This document shows, piece after piece, positions 1 through 7,603 of a DNA stretch of 64,000 nt. Origin of the DNA: CAVZMI01 sp050011775. GTDB lineage: Bacteria > Bacteroidota > Ignavibacteria > UBA10030 > CAVZMI01. The notes beneath the pieces were generated by a model that saw only the letters and a list, made by a program, of their open reading frames with translations, did no database searches and was not told the DNA's origin. The stretch spans positions 1 through 64,000 of the forward strand of contig JBEKIL010000015.1 of assembly GCA_050011775.1 (NCBI GenBank). The letters run 5' to 3'. Positions within the stretch are counted from its first letter, which is position 1. Each line of letters opens with the position of its first letter. Position numbers and translations under genes: made by a program.

Positions 1-2
1 CG

Positions 3-76
3 GGCTAACTAATCCCGTTCGCGGGAGCGCCGATCTCCCTTGTGGGAGTACCCCGCCGCTTTTTTATTAGTTGATT
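3..76. repeat. weak attC-like palindrome at window edge
   Basis: GGCTAAC at 3-9 faces GTTGATT at about 70-76, and CTAACTAAT pairs imperfectly with ATTAGTTGA. Two small hairpins (CCCG..CGGG and CTCCC..GGGAG) sit between them. The end boxes approach the RYYYAAC / GTTRRRY pattern of integron attC sites but are not perfect, and the context to the left is missing. A further GTTAGCTGCC at 116-125 resembles a cassette 3' end. Confidence 0.25.
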
Positions 77-290
77 GAATACGGTGAAACAGTACTACTA
101 CGTAGTATAGAAATCGTTAGCTGCCATGCTCGCACGCGGAGAGTAGGTGAAGAAATAACGAGCAACTCTTAAACTCTGGTAGCGGCGTGCGGCCGAAAGG
201 TACTACAGCAGGTTTACACGCAGTATAAGAATATCGAGAGATGAACAGCTTTACGTGTTTTGATTTTCAGATTGTTACAGGAGGTATATT

Positions 291-995
291 ATGAACTTTG
301 ATCCTAAAATTTTTGGAGAAGGTTTTCACAGATTTGTTCAAATGGAAATTGACATATTCGGAATTCCTTTAAGTATAATTTTTCATATCGCTACATTGGT
401 AATTTTGTATTTGGTTTTTGGATATGGAAATAAATACAGGAAATTGTTTGCCATGTATTTTGCTTTTAACTGGTTTTTTCTTTTTGGCTATTGGGGTGTT
501 TACGCTATATTTTACTGGTCAAAAATAGGTATACCATATTTAGCTTCATTTATATTAACTCCTATTTTGTTAGGTTTTATCGTTTTTCATTGGACAAAAG
601 AAATTATCAATCCTAAATTTGACTTGGATTTTAAAGATGTAAAGGGATATAAATTCGTTGTCTTATTAATTATGATATGGGGATTCTGGTATCCAACATA
701 TATTTACGGACAAGGTTTCATATTTAGTTTAAAGGATACTTTATTGTCAAATTATGGTTTGATGCCATGTCCGACTACAATGGTTGTTCTTAGTCTTATG
801 ACATTAAAATATCCGAAAGTGAATAGATCACTTTTTAATTTATTTACAATCTATGCGCTTTTTATAGGAACCGCGGTTGTTGTATCTGGATGGTTACCGG
901 ATATACCTTTTATTATTCTTGGAATATATTCACTATCATTAATTTTGTATAATAAAGTGAGAGAGAGCAAAGGCAAAAAAGTCAACGTCATATAA
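291..995 (+). CDS. multi-pass membrane protein, possibly DUF6064 type
   Basis: A 234-residue polytopic inner-membrane protein with about six or seven hydrophobic segments (roughly residues 24-44, 52-78, 84-101, 121-138, 160-174, 181-200, 204-221). A GLMPCPTT stretch at 156-163 resembles the conserved Pro-Cys-Pro-Thr region that I associate with DUF6064 membrane proteins; that family call is tentative and no reaction can be inferred. The start is well supported, with AGGAGG 7-8 bases before the ATG. The TAA stop lies within the first box of the palindrome at 988-1142, which is typical of integron cassette genes. Codon use is clearly more AT-rich than in the housekeeping genes further right, suggesting a separate origin. 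Confidence 0.7.
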   Translation: MNFDPKIFGEGFHRFVQMEIDIFGIPLSIIFHIATLVILYLVFGYGNKYRKLFAMYFAFNWFFLFGYWGVYAIFYWSKIGIPYLASFILTPILLGFIVFHWTKEIINPKFDLDFKDVKGYKFVVLLIMIWGFWYPTYIYGQGFIFSLKDTLLSNYGLMPCPTTMVVLSLMTLKYPKVNRSLFNLFTIYALFIGTAVVVSGWLPDIPFIILGIYSLSLILYNKVRESKGKKVNVI

Positions 996-1142
996 CAGCA
1001 CAAATTACGACGTTCTCCCGACGACCGCTAAAGGATGGCAAAGATGTCGTCGGGATCACTCAATCCTGCGCCGGAGCAAATATGAAATGAGTCATTCGCA
1101 AGTTATCGGCGCAGGCCTGCGTAATTTGTGTGAACGTTATGT
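988..1142. repeat. attC-like recombination site (best example)
   Basis: The site opens with ATATAACAGCAC and closes with GTGTGAACGTTATGT. CACAAATTACG at 999-1009 is the exact reverse complement of CGTAATTTGTG at 1120-1130, and unpaired bases on the right arm precede GTTATGT, as in attC sites. Inside are two nested hairpins: CCCGACGAC (1017-1025) with GTCGTCGGG (1044-1052), and CCTGCGCCG (1065-1073) with CGGCGCAGG (1107-1115). This architecture, between the stop of one gene and the start of the next, matches attC rather than a simple terminator, since no T-run follows. Confidence 0.6.
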
Positions 1143-1175
1143 GAACATTTGCCAAACATCTTCGAGGAAAAAACA

Positions 1176-1472
1176 ATGTTAATAAATCCAAAAGTAATTC
1201 TGGTTCTGCTGAAACAGCTCGGCAAGATCCTTATCGTGGTCGGTCCACTATTAGGTGACTTGAAGGACGTTTTAAAGAAAACCTCTGGCTCCAAGGACAT
1301 ACAAAAAGTCTTGGAACTTCAGACCACGATTATCGAAAAACTGGACAGTCAATTGAAAATCGTTGAGACAGTTCTTGAAACAATTCAAAAGTCTATCGTA
1401 ACTCTCACGTACGTTTCTTACGGTGCTGCTTTTCTTGCTTTATTAGCATTAGCACTATGGGCGATTAAGTGA
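1176..1472 (+). CDS. small coiled-coil protein with C-terminal membrane anchor
   Basis: A 98-residue protein of unknown function. It has a hydrophobic N-terminal stretch (about residues 4-24), a central heptad-like region rich in Leu, Ile, Val, Lys and Gln (about 30-70) that probably forms a coiled coil, and a terminal transmembrane helix (about 76-96) ending in Lys. I chose the ATG at 1176 because GAGGAA sits 7 bases ahead; a TTG at 1149 would add nine residues but lacks a ribosome site. It lies directly after the attC-like site at 988-1142 and is followed by a second TAACAGCAC box, so it looks like the sole gene of a cassette. The layout recalls small holin-like or toxin-like membrane proteins, but nothing in the sequence proves that. 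Confidence 0.6.
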   Translation: MLINPKVILVLLKQLGKILIVVGPLLGDLKDVLKKTSGSKDIQKVLELQTTIIEKLDSQLKIVETVLETIQKSIVTLTYVSYGAAFLALLALALWAIK

Positions 1473-1486
1473 GTGTTTGACAAACG

Positions 1487-1510
1487 TCACATAACAGCAC
1501 GCAGCCTAAT
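1487..1510. repeat. left half of an attC-like site
   Basis: TCACATAACAGCACGCAGCC starts exactly like the attC-like site at 988-1142 (ATAACAGCAC), but I find no matching right arm before the next gene at 1535. It may be a truncated site left by recombination or deletion. Confidence 0.3.
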
Positions 1511-1534
1511 CATAATTCCCGGAGAATTATACCA

Positions 1535-2116
1535 ATGAAAAAAATATTAATTGCTCTTTCATTCATTTTCCTTTTTTCTTCTGCTCTGTCGCAGCAAGAC
1601 GATACGTTACGCTATCGTTATGGAATCTTGCTCGATCACGATGCTTCAGTAATTGACCAATACGGATTTAAATATCGTTCTTCTGAATCGTTCTCACTTT
1701 TTATCCGTTTTCGGTTAGGTATTTACGACGATAATTCGGAGACTACCGCCAGCCAATCACAGGACGGCTCTAGCTTTGAATCAAACATCGGGGTTGAGTA
1801 TATTCTAGCGAGAATTAGTGATATCTCTCTCTTCGCATCATCGTCAATTGGTTACTCTACATCCAGATCCAATGTAGAGTATTCGTCAATCGCGATAGGT
1901 AATTATACGATGATAAACAAGAACACAGCCTATTCTGCCAGTCTTGGTATCGGAATCGAATATCATATTGCCCGACAATTATCAATATCGGGGAACCAAA
2001 CTGTCGAAATTAAATATTCAAGATCGACAGAGTCAGGGCAGACTGCCAGCAATACCATTACTCGTACTTCGATTAACGTTCCCATATCTACATTTACATT
2101 GACATTCTATTTCTAG
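1535..2116 (+). CDS. exported beta-barrel outer-membrane protein
   Basis: A 193-residue protein with a classic Sec signal peptide: MKK, a Leu/Phe/Ile core, then a Ser-Ala-Leu-Ser-Gln cleavage region near residue 20. The mature part alternates hydrophobic and polar residues in strands, is rich in Ser, Thr, Tyr and Ile, and ends in an aromatic C-terminus (Thr-Phe-Tyr-Phe). These are hallmarks of a small OmpX/OmpA-like outer-membrane barrel. GGAG lies 10 bases ahead of the ATG. It belongs to the run of single plus-strand genes separated by attC-like palindromes, and it is followed by the palindrome at 2170-2437. Porin or adhesin roles are both possible; I do not recognise a specific family. Confidence 0.65.
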   Translation: MKKILIALSFIFLFSSALSQQDDTLRYRYGILLDHDASVIDQYGFKYRSSESFSLFIRFRLGIYDDNSETTASQSQDGSSFESNIGVEYILARISDISLFASSSIGYSTSRSNVEYSSIAIGNYTMINKNTAYSASLGIGIEYHIARQLSISGNQTVEIKYSRSTESGQTASNTITRTSINVPISTFTLTFYF

Positions 2117-2169
2117 TATAAGTATTCCTGTTCTTTCACTGATATATGGGAGAACACGGCTGCGCGTCG

Positions 2170-2437
2170 CATAACAAGCGTGCCCACGACCCCGACTGTC
2201 CCCGATTGTCATCGGGACAAGCGTCGGGGCAGGCAGGTCGCACATTTGCAAAGGTTTTTGTAAATTCGATATTAGATATAAATAATAGTGCTCCCTCAGT
2301 ACCATGCCGGAGGTTGGAATATAAATTAGTCGTTCGCCCCGGCCTCGCCCGAGGTGATTCAACAGGCTCATCACAGGCTCGGCCAAGGGCGGGCAAGTTG
2401 CCGGCATGGTACTGCGTTGGCACGCTGGACGTTATGC
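2170..2437. repeat. long attC-like site with nested palindromes
   Basis: The outer arms are GCGTGCCCACG (2178-2188) and CGTTGGCACGC (2415-2425), 10 of 11 pairs, bounded by ATAACA on the left and GTTATGC on the right. Within lie a CCCCGAC/GTCGGGG hairpin near 2190-2228 and a long inverted repeat in which AGTACCATGCCGG (about 2299-2311) matches CCGGCATGGTACT (2401-2413). At about 268 bases it is much longer than ordinary attC sites, as if other mobile palindromes had inserted into it. Confidence 0.5.
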
Positions 2438-2491
2438 GCAATTCCCCACAATCCACAATTACCATCACATCTAACACGAAAGGACACAACT

Positions 2492-2989
2492 ATGAAAACG
2501 CTCTGCAACTTAACCGTCTTGACTGCTTGCTGCCTGGCACTTTTTCTACCCGCCTGCACACAGCAACAGCCCGATACTCGTGCGGCAGACGAGGCAGCAA
2601 TTCGTGCGGCCGATGTCGCATTTTGCAAGGCAGTCCAAGCCAAGCAACTGGACGCTGCGTTAGCGTTCTACGCTGACGATGCAGTGGTGATGTTTGTGAA
2701 TGCTCCGATGTTCACCACTAAGGAAGCCATTCGCAAGGCGTTTGGGGAATTTTTGGCGATGCCCGGCGCAGCGATGAAATGGCAGGCTACCAAAGTGGAA
2801 GCGGCACGCTCAGGAGATTTTGGCTATGCCATTGGAACGTACGAAATGACAATGAACGACTCTAAGGGCAAGCCAATCACGGACCACGGCAAGTATGCTA
2901 CGGTGTATAAGAAACAGGCCGACGGAAGCTGGAAAGCTGTCGTCGATATTTCTAATACCGATTTACCAGTAACACCACCGTCAAAATGA
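2492..2989 (+). CDS. SnoaL-like/DUF4440 lipoprotein
   Basis: A 165-residue protein with a lipoprotein signal; the lipobox L-P-A-C puts the lipidated cysteine at residue 22. The mature part matches the SnoaL/DUF4440 cone-fold pattern: an acidic N-terminal helix (DEAAIRAADVAF), D-A-A-L-A-F-Y-A-D-D-A-V, the A-I-R-K-A-F-G-E-F helix, and a final strand G-S-W-K-A-V-V-D. Such proteins are often steroid-isomerase-like or of unknown function; no catalytic assignment is possible. The start at 2492 has AAAGGA 8 bases ahead, while a longer frame upstream runs through the palindrome and is unlikely. Base composition is visibly richer in G+C than that of the adjacent genes, which fits a cassette acquired from elsewhere. 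Confidence 0.75.
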   Translation: MKTLCNLTVLTACCLALFLPACTQQQPDTRAADEAAIRAADVAFCKAVQAKQLDAALAFYADDAVVMFVNAPMFTTKEAIRKAFGEFLAMPGAAMKWQATKVEAARSGDFGYAIGTYEMTMNDSKGKPITDHGKYATVYKKQADGSWKAVVDISNTDLPVTPPSK

Positions 2990-3002
2990 TATGGGGCACT
3001 GC

Positions 3003-3159
3003 GCTTAACAGCAAGCACCACGACGCTCACATCATTTGGGAAGGCGTTGTCAAAGTAGTTGGAGCAAACCTCTATGGAGTTCGCTCCACCCTACCCCGAC
3101 ATGTAAAATTATTTTATTATTATGTCGGGGTAGGACGGCGGTTTGCCTAAACGTTACGT
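3003..3159. repeat. attC-like recombination site
   Basis: It begins GCTTAACAGCAAGCACC (TTAAC at 3005-3009) and ends GGTTTGCCTAAACGTTACGT (GTTACGT at 3153-3159); GCAAGC-ACC on the left pairs loosely with GGTTTGC on the right. Inside is a perfect 12-bp inverted repeat: CTACCCCGACAT (3091-3102) with ATGTCGGGGTAG (3122-3133). The site sits between two unrelated genes and has no T-run. Confidence 0.5.
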
Positions 3160-3196
3160 GCAATTGCCCTTCGCTATTTTACGATAGGAGGATTAG

Positions 3197-5263
3197 ATGA
3201 AAAATATTTTCCAATTCCTATTTTTAGTGTTTTTCCTATTCACCACTACGAATCCATTGCATGCCCAATGGATCCAAACCAATGGGCCTTATGGCGGTAC
3301 TGTTACTTGCTTCGCCGTTAGCGGCTCTAATCTCTTTGCCGGGACTTATGGCGGTGTCTTCCTTTCCACCAACAACGGTACAAGCTGGACTCCGGTCAAT
3401 TCAGGATTGACAAACACTACTGTAAGGTCTCTTGCCATTTCAAGCACCAGAATATTTGCCGGAACTGCTGGCGGCGTCTTTCTTTCCACCAACAATGGTA
3501 CAAACTGGACTGAAGTCAATTCAGGATTGACAAGTACTAATGTTCAGTCTCTCGTCGTTTCAGGCACCAATCTCTTTGCAGGGACTTGGGGCGGCGGCGT
3601 TTTTCTTTCTACCAACGACGGTACAAGCTGGACTCCGGTCAATTCAGGATTGACAAACACTACTGTCTATTCTCTTGCCGTTTCAGGTACCAATCTCTTT
3701 GCCGGGACTGGTGGTGGCGTCTTTCTTTCCACCAACGACGGTACAAGCTGGACTCTGGTCAATTCAGGATTAACAAACACTACTGTCTATTCTCTTGCCG
3801 TTTCAGGTACCAATCTCTTTGCCGGAACTCAGGGCGGCGTCTTTCTTTCCACCAACGACGGTATAAGTTGGTCTCTGGTCAATTCAGGATTAACAAACAC
3901 TGCTGTCTATTCTCTTGCCGTTTTAGGTACCAATCTCTTTGCCGGAACTCAGGGCGGCGGCGTCTTTCTTTCCACCAACGACGGTACAAGCTGGACTCAA
4001 GTCAATTCTGGATTAACAAGCAGTAGTGTCTATTCTCTTGCCGTTTCAGGTGCCAATCTCTTTGCAGGTACTTGGGGCGGCGGCGTCTTTCTTTCCACCA
4101 ACAACGGTACAAGCTGGACTCAAGTCAATTCTGGATTAACAAGTAGTAGTGTCTATTCTCTTGCCGTTTCAGGTGCCAATCTCTTTGCCGGTACTTGGGG
4201 CGGCAGTGTCTTCCTTTCCACCAACAACGGTACAAGCTGGACTCCAGTCAATTCAGGATTGACAAACAATTTTATCTATTCTTTTGCAGTTTCAGGTACC
4301 AATCTCTTTACCGGGACTGGTGGCGGCGGTGTTTTTCTTTCCACCAATAATGGTACAAATTGGACTGAAGTCAATTCAGGATTGACAGGTACTTATGTTC
4401 AGTCTCTCGCCGTTTCAGGTACTAATCTCTTTGCCGGGACTGGTGGCAACGGTGTCTTTCTTTCCACCAACAACGGTATAAGCTGGACTCCAGTCAATTC
4501 TGGATTAACAAACGCTAGTATCTTTTCTCTTGCCATTTCAGGTACCAATATCTTTGCCGGGACTTGGGCCGGCGTTTTTCTTTCCGCCAACGACGGTACA
4601 AGCTGGACTCCAGTAAATTCTGGATTGACAAACACTCATCTCCTTTCTCTTGCCGTTTCAGGTACCAATCTCTTTGCTGGAACTCAGGGCGGCGTCTTTC
4701 TTTCCACCAACAACGGTATAAGCTGGACTCCAGTCAATTCTGGATTAACAAACACTGAAGTCCAGTCTCTTGCCGTTTCAGGCACCAATCTCTTTGCCGG
4801 AACTGGCGGCGGTGTCTTTCTTTCCACCAACGACGGTACAAGCTGGACTCCAGTCAATTCTGGATTGACACATATTAATGTCTTTTCACTTGCCGTTTCG
4901 GGTACCAATCTCTTTGCCGGGACTGGTAACGGCGGTACATGGAGACGGCCTCTCGATGAAATGATTACATCGGTCCGGCAGGTAACAAATGAAACACCAG
5001 GACAATATTTACTTGCAGATAACTACCCTAATCCATTTAACCCAAGTACGACGATAAAATTTTCACTACCAAAGGCAACACACGTAACTTTAAATATTTA
5101 TAACACTATTGGACAAGAAGTCGCTAAGCTTGTGTCGCGGCAAATGAGTGCCGGCATATACACATCAGAATGGGATGCATCAGGATTCGCAAGTGGTATT
5201 TACTACTACAGGTTAGAGGCTGATGGTTTTGTTAAAACAAAGAAACTAGTTTTCTTGCGATGA
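3197..5263 (+). CDS. T9SS-exported 14-repeat beta-propeller-like protein
   Basis: A 688-residue secreted protein. A Sec signal peptide (about residues 1-24, ending H-A-Q) is followed by fourteen near-identical repeats of 40-42 residues, about residues 30-595. Each repeat reads roughly VSGTNLFAGTxGG, VFLSTNNGTSW, TxVNSGLTN. The Ser-Thr-Asn-x-Gly-x-Ser-Trp element is an Asp-box/BNR-like turn, as in sortilin and HCF136-type propellers; fourteen blades could make two seven-bladed propellers (inference). The C-terminal ~75 residues (from D-N-Y-P-N-P-F-N-P to K-L-V-F-L-R) form a type A T9SS sorting domain, so the protein should be exported and anchored at the cell surface. The ATG has AGGAGG upstream. 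Its size is unusual for an integron cassette. Confidence 0.85.
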   Translation: MKNIFQFLFLVFFLFTTTNPLHAQWIQTNGPYGGTVTCFAVSGSNLFAGTYGGVFLSTNNGTSWTPVNSGLTNTTVRSLAISSTRIFAGTAGGVFLSTNNGTNWTEVNSGLTSTNVQSLVVSGTNLFAGTWGGGVFLSTNDGTSWTPVNSGLTNTTVYSLAVSGTNLFAGTGGGVFLSTNDGTSWTLVNSGLTNTTVYSLAVSGTNLFAGTQGGVFLSTNDGISWSLVNSGLTNTAVYSLAVLGTNLFAGTQGGGVFLSTNDGTSWTQVNSGLTSSSVYSLAVSGANLFAGTWGGGVFLSTNNGTSWTQVNSGLTSSSVYSLAVSGANLFAGTWGGSVFLSTNNGTSWTPVNSGLTNNFIYSFAVSGTNLFTGTGGGGVFLSTNNGTNWTEVNSGLTGTYVQSLAVSGTNLFAGTGGNGVFLSTNNGISWTPVNSGLTNASIFSLAISGTNIFAGTWAGVFLSANDGTSWTPVNSGLTNTHLLSLAVSGTNLFAGTQGGVFLSTNNGISWTPVNSGLTNTEVQSLAVSGTNLFAGTGGGVFLSTNDGTSWTPVNSGLTHINVFSLAVSGTNLFAGTGNGGTWRRPLDEMITSVRQVTNETPGQYLLADNYPNPFNPSTTIKFSLPKATHVTLNIYNTIGQEVAKLVSRQMSAGIYTSEWDASGFASGIYYYRLEADGFVKTKKLVFLR
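3305..4935. repeat. coding tandem repeat, 120-123 bp period
   Basis: Fourteen direct repeats with a 120-123 bp unit lie inside the secreted-protein gene; segments such as GGTACCAATCTCTTTGCCGG recur almost unchanged. Because the period is a multiple of three, other frames also stay open and produce misleading overlapping reading frames. The high identity between neighbouring units suggests recent unit duplication or gene conversion. Confidence 0.9.
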
Positions 5264-5340
5264 TCGAGCCTGCCCCGCCGAAGTCCCGCATCCCTCGATG
5301 AACTCGGGACAAGCCGATGGGACGTAGGCGGGCAACTGCA

Positions 5341-5449
5341 CATATCAGCGTGCACTACGACGTGAAGAACAATCAAACCCGTCCCGCCACGAAAAATTGA
5401 TTATTAAACGTGGTAGAAAAAGACTGCGGTGTTTTGATGAACCTTAGCC
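5341..5449. repeat. degenerate attC-like site
   Basis: CATATCAGCGTGCACTACGACG resembles the left end of the other sites (ATAACAGC with one change), and GATGAACCTTAGCC resembles the right end (GAACGTTAGCC with one change). Arm pairing is poor. Just to its left, at about 5270-5335, is a separate imperfect hairpin repeat containing GCCGAAGTCCC and GGGACGTAGGCGGG. Confidence 0.25.
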
Positions 5450-5471
5450 GTATACGTGCGAGGATATACCT

Positions 5472-5969
5472 ATGAATACTATTTCGAAGCAGCTGCTTTC
5501 ATTTGTGCTGCCTTTCATTGTTCTCGTAGTCGTGCCGCTTGCAATTGAGAGTAATTTTACTATCATGATCGATATTCTGTCCGTTATAGGACTGATATTA
5601 GTTGCTGGCGGAATGGTTATTCTTGCCATCACAATATCGATGTTTATACGCATGGGCAAAGGGACGCTGGCACCCTGGAACCCAACAAAGAAACTCGTTG
5701 TTACCGGCTTTTATTCTCATGTTCGAAATCCAATGATAACCGGTGTATTAACTACCTTACTCGGAGAATCGTCGATATTTCACTCAACCACAATATTCAT
5801 CTGGTCTATTATTTTTTTTATCATTAATAGTATTTACTTTATGTTCTCAGAAGAGCCCGGCTTAATAAGAAGATTTGGCGAAGAATATCTTGAATACAAA
5901 CGGAATGTCCCAAGATGGATTCCAAGATTGAAACCCTGGAAACCGACTGAGGAAAATGCCAACAAGTAA
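5472..5969 (+). CDS. isoprenylcysteine carboxylmethyltransferase-like membrane protein
   Basis: A 165-residue membrane protein of the ICMT/PEMT-like methyltransferase superfamily. It has about four membrane helices (roughly residues 8-24, 32-58, 85-100, 105-127). It carries the family signature T-G-F-Y-S-H-V-R-N-P at 78-87 (consensus G-x-Y-x-x-x-R-H-P, here Asn for His) and the C-terminal EEPGLIRRFGEEYLEYK motif at 127-143, followed by V-P-R-W-I-P. These bind S-adenosylmethionine and the lipid substrate in characterised relatives. The substrate here is unknown, since bacterial homologues methylate diverse lipids or proteins. The gene is alone between two attC-like sites, as expected for a cassette. 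The ribosome site (GAGGATATACCT) is moderate. Confidence 0.8.
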   Translation: MNTISKQLLSFVLPFIVLVVVPLAIESNFTIMIDILSVIGLILVAGGMVILAITISMFIRMGKGTLAPWNPTKKLVVTGFYSHVRNPMITGVLTTLLGESSIFHSTTIFIWSIIFFIINSIYFMFSEEPGLIRRFGEEYLEYKRNVPRWIPRLKPWKPTEENANK

Positions 5970-5996
5970 AAAAGTGATGTAGTACACAGACCTGCG

Positions 5997-6051
5997 GTTA
6001 ACAACAACATTCTCTCCTACCACTGTGTCTGGGCTGCTTTGCTGTTATGAA
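5997..6051. repeat. degenerate attC-like site
   Basis: GGTTAACAACAACA at about 5996-6009 faces TGCTGTTATGAACG at about 6040-6053; TAACAACA and TGCTGTTA are near-complementary. It lies in the gap between two unrelated plus-strand genes. Support is weak, since the pairing is short. Confidence 0.25.
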
Positions 6052-6131
6052 CGCCGTACGCCGTGCCACCGGTTTGATTAATTCGCCCATTTGCGGGTGA
6101 ATATGAAAACACCACAAAACGAGATGACATT

Positions 6132-6854
6132 ATGCAGAAAACAATTACAGTGGAAGATATTCTCGATCTGTTCAAAAATAGAAAGTTAGCTGAAGAAGAG
6201 ATATATTACTTGCATTACCATTCTCGAAGATTAGCCTATACAACCGGACTGGTTCAACGATTTATCAACGAACATCAATCAAAAAGAATATTGGATATTG
6301 GACCCCATTTCCTTACATATTGCTTGAAACGTCTTTTAAAACCCGAACCGGAAATCTCAACCTTAGGATTCAAAAATGAACGATTATTCCCTTCGGAGCT
6401 AACTGTCCAGCATATAAAATTGGATCTCAATGAATGCGAATCAGCGGAACATAAATTTATTTATAAAGACTTCGATCTGATCATATTTTCAGAAACTATC
6501 GAGCATCTTTATACTTCACCCAAAGTAATTTTGACCTTTTTTTATAAATTATTGAAAAAAGAGCCTGGAGCCGGCATTTTAATACAGACTCCTAATGCAG
6601 CCTCATTTCCAAAACGAATTCGTCTCCTTTGTGGTTATAATCCTTTTGAATTGATCCGAGTAGACCGGACAAACCCCGGCCATCTTCGTGAATATACTAT
6701 GAGAGAATTGGAAAACTACGCAACAGATGCTGGATTCAAAATATGTTTTAAAGAATATTGTTCCTACTGGTGGGATGACAACCCGATTATGAAACTTGTC
6801 AACTTATGGCCATCAATGCGGGCTGGTATTACTCTTCTACTCTTAAAAACATAG
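6132..6854 (+). CDS. class I SAM-dependent methyltransferase
   Basis: A 240-residue Rossmann-fold methyltransferase (Methyltransf_11/23-like). Motif I is ILDIGP at 53-58, which replaces the usual glycine-rich D-x-G-x-G with a shorter loop. Motif IV/post-motif is FDLIIFSETIEHL at 114-126, close to the D-x-V-x-x-x-x-x-x-E-H-L pattern of small-molecule and sugar methyltransferases. The C-terminal part has an L-R-E-Y-T motif (about residue 190), also common in those enzymes. The acceptor is unknown. The gene stands alone in its intergenic unit; the ATG lies after a weak GAGATG ribosome site. Codon use is AT-rich like its neighbours in the array. Confidence 0.75.
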   Translation: MQKTITVEDILDLFKNRKLAEEEIYYLHYHSRRLAYTTGLVQRFINEHQSKRILDIGPHFLTYCLKRLLKPEPEISTLGFKNERLFPSELTVQHIKLDLNECESAEHKFIYKDFDLIIFSETIEHLYTSPKVILTFFYKLLKKEPGAGILIQTPNAASFPKRIRLLCGYNPFELIRVDRTNPGHLREYTMRELENYATDAGFKICFKEYCSYWWDDNPIMKLVNLWPSMRAGITLLLLKT

Positions 6855-6887
6855 GTCCGGATATTCACCACTATTTAGTTGTGGTGC

Positions 6888-6999
6888 GTTTAACAATAAA
6901 AGCAATGACGCTCTCCCGATTCCCTTCGGCCGATCGAGTGGGTCTTGACCGTGCGACAAGGCCTCTGCTTCGCAAGGATTATTCTAAAACTTTATTATA
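6888..6999. repeat. degenerate attC-like site
   Basis: GTTTAAC at 6888-6894 fits RYYYAAC exactly and begins GTTTAACAATAAAAGCAATGACG; the right end CTTTATTATAACG (about 6990-7002) pairs loosely with CAATAAAAG. An internal hairpin CCGATTCCCTTCGGCCGATCG is present. Confidence 0.25.
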
Positions 7000-7011
7000 A
7001 CGAGGTTCGAT

Positions 7012-7440
7012 ATGCACACAGAAGCCATGAAAAAATTCGAATTCCTCCTGGGAAGTTGGAATTTGGAGTATCGAATACCAAAGAGTACATTCAGTGAAGC
7101 CGGGTCGGACTCGGGAACCGGATCATTCAAAAGAAGGCTAGATGACAAATACGTCTTCTTTGATTATTCGACAAAATCGGGTGGTGAGGCGCACGGCATT
7201 TTTGCGTGGGATGACAGGGCTAAGCTGTACAGATATTGGTGGTTCGAGAATTCCGGTGCCTTTTTGACGGCAACCTGCAATTTTGTTGACGATGAAACCC
7301 TGGCCATGAACTGGCACGACACTTTGCTGGTGCAAACTTTTATAAAAGAGAGTCCGGATAGAGTCGTTTTAAGAATGCAAAATACCGCCATTAAAGGAGA
7401 ACACGAATTAGTACTGGAAGTAATATTAACGAGAGTATAG
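7012..7440 (+). CDS. DUF1579-like small cytoplasmic protein
   Basis: A 142-residue soluble protein without a signal peptide. The opening F-E-F-L-L-G-S-W-N-L-E-Y is the classic start of DUF1579/lipocalin-like heme-nitrobindin-type barrels (L-x-G-x-W). Later strands G-S-F-K-R-R-L-D-D-K-Y, G-I-F-A-W-D-D and Y-R-Y-W-W-F-E also fit that fold. No catalytic role can be assigned; related proteins bind small ligands or stay uncharacterised. ATG at 7012 has GAGG 8 bases upstream; an internal Met at residue 7 is possible. It follows the degenerate attC-like site at 6888-6999 and is the only gene in its unit. Confidence 0.6.
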   Translation: MHTEAMKKFEFLLGSWNLEYRIPKSTFSEAGSDSGTGSFKRRLDDKYVFFDYSTKSGGEAHGIFAWDDRAKLYRYWWFENSGAFLTATCNFVDDETLAMNWHDTLLVQTFIKESPDRVVLRMQNTAIKGEHELVLEVILTRV

Positions 7441-7603
7441 TTCGATATTCAATTTCATCCTCAATTCGTTAAAGAATTTCTTGAAGACACATCTGAGAAT
7501 AAAATGCAGCCGCCGCGTTATAGATAAAACATATTCTGAATTCACAAAACCGCTGCACACTTTGCACTCATATTTAACGGCATAACAAAATACACAAATT
7601 AAC

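Noticed and set aside
3586..4026. Open frame of 146 codons within the 14-repeat gene
   Set aside because: It is the out-of-phase reading of the 120-123 bp tandem repeats; no ribosome site and no sensible protein.
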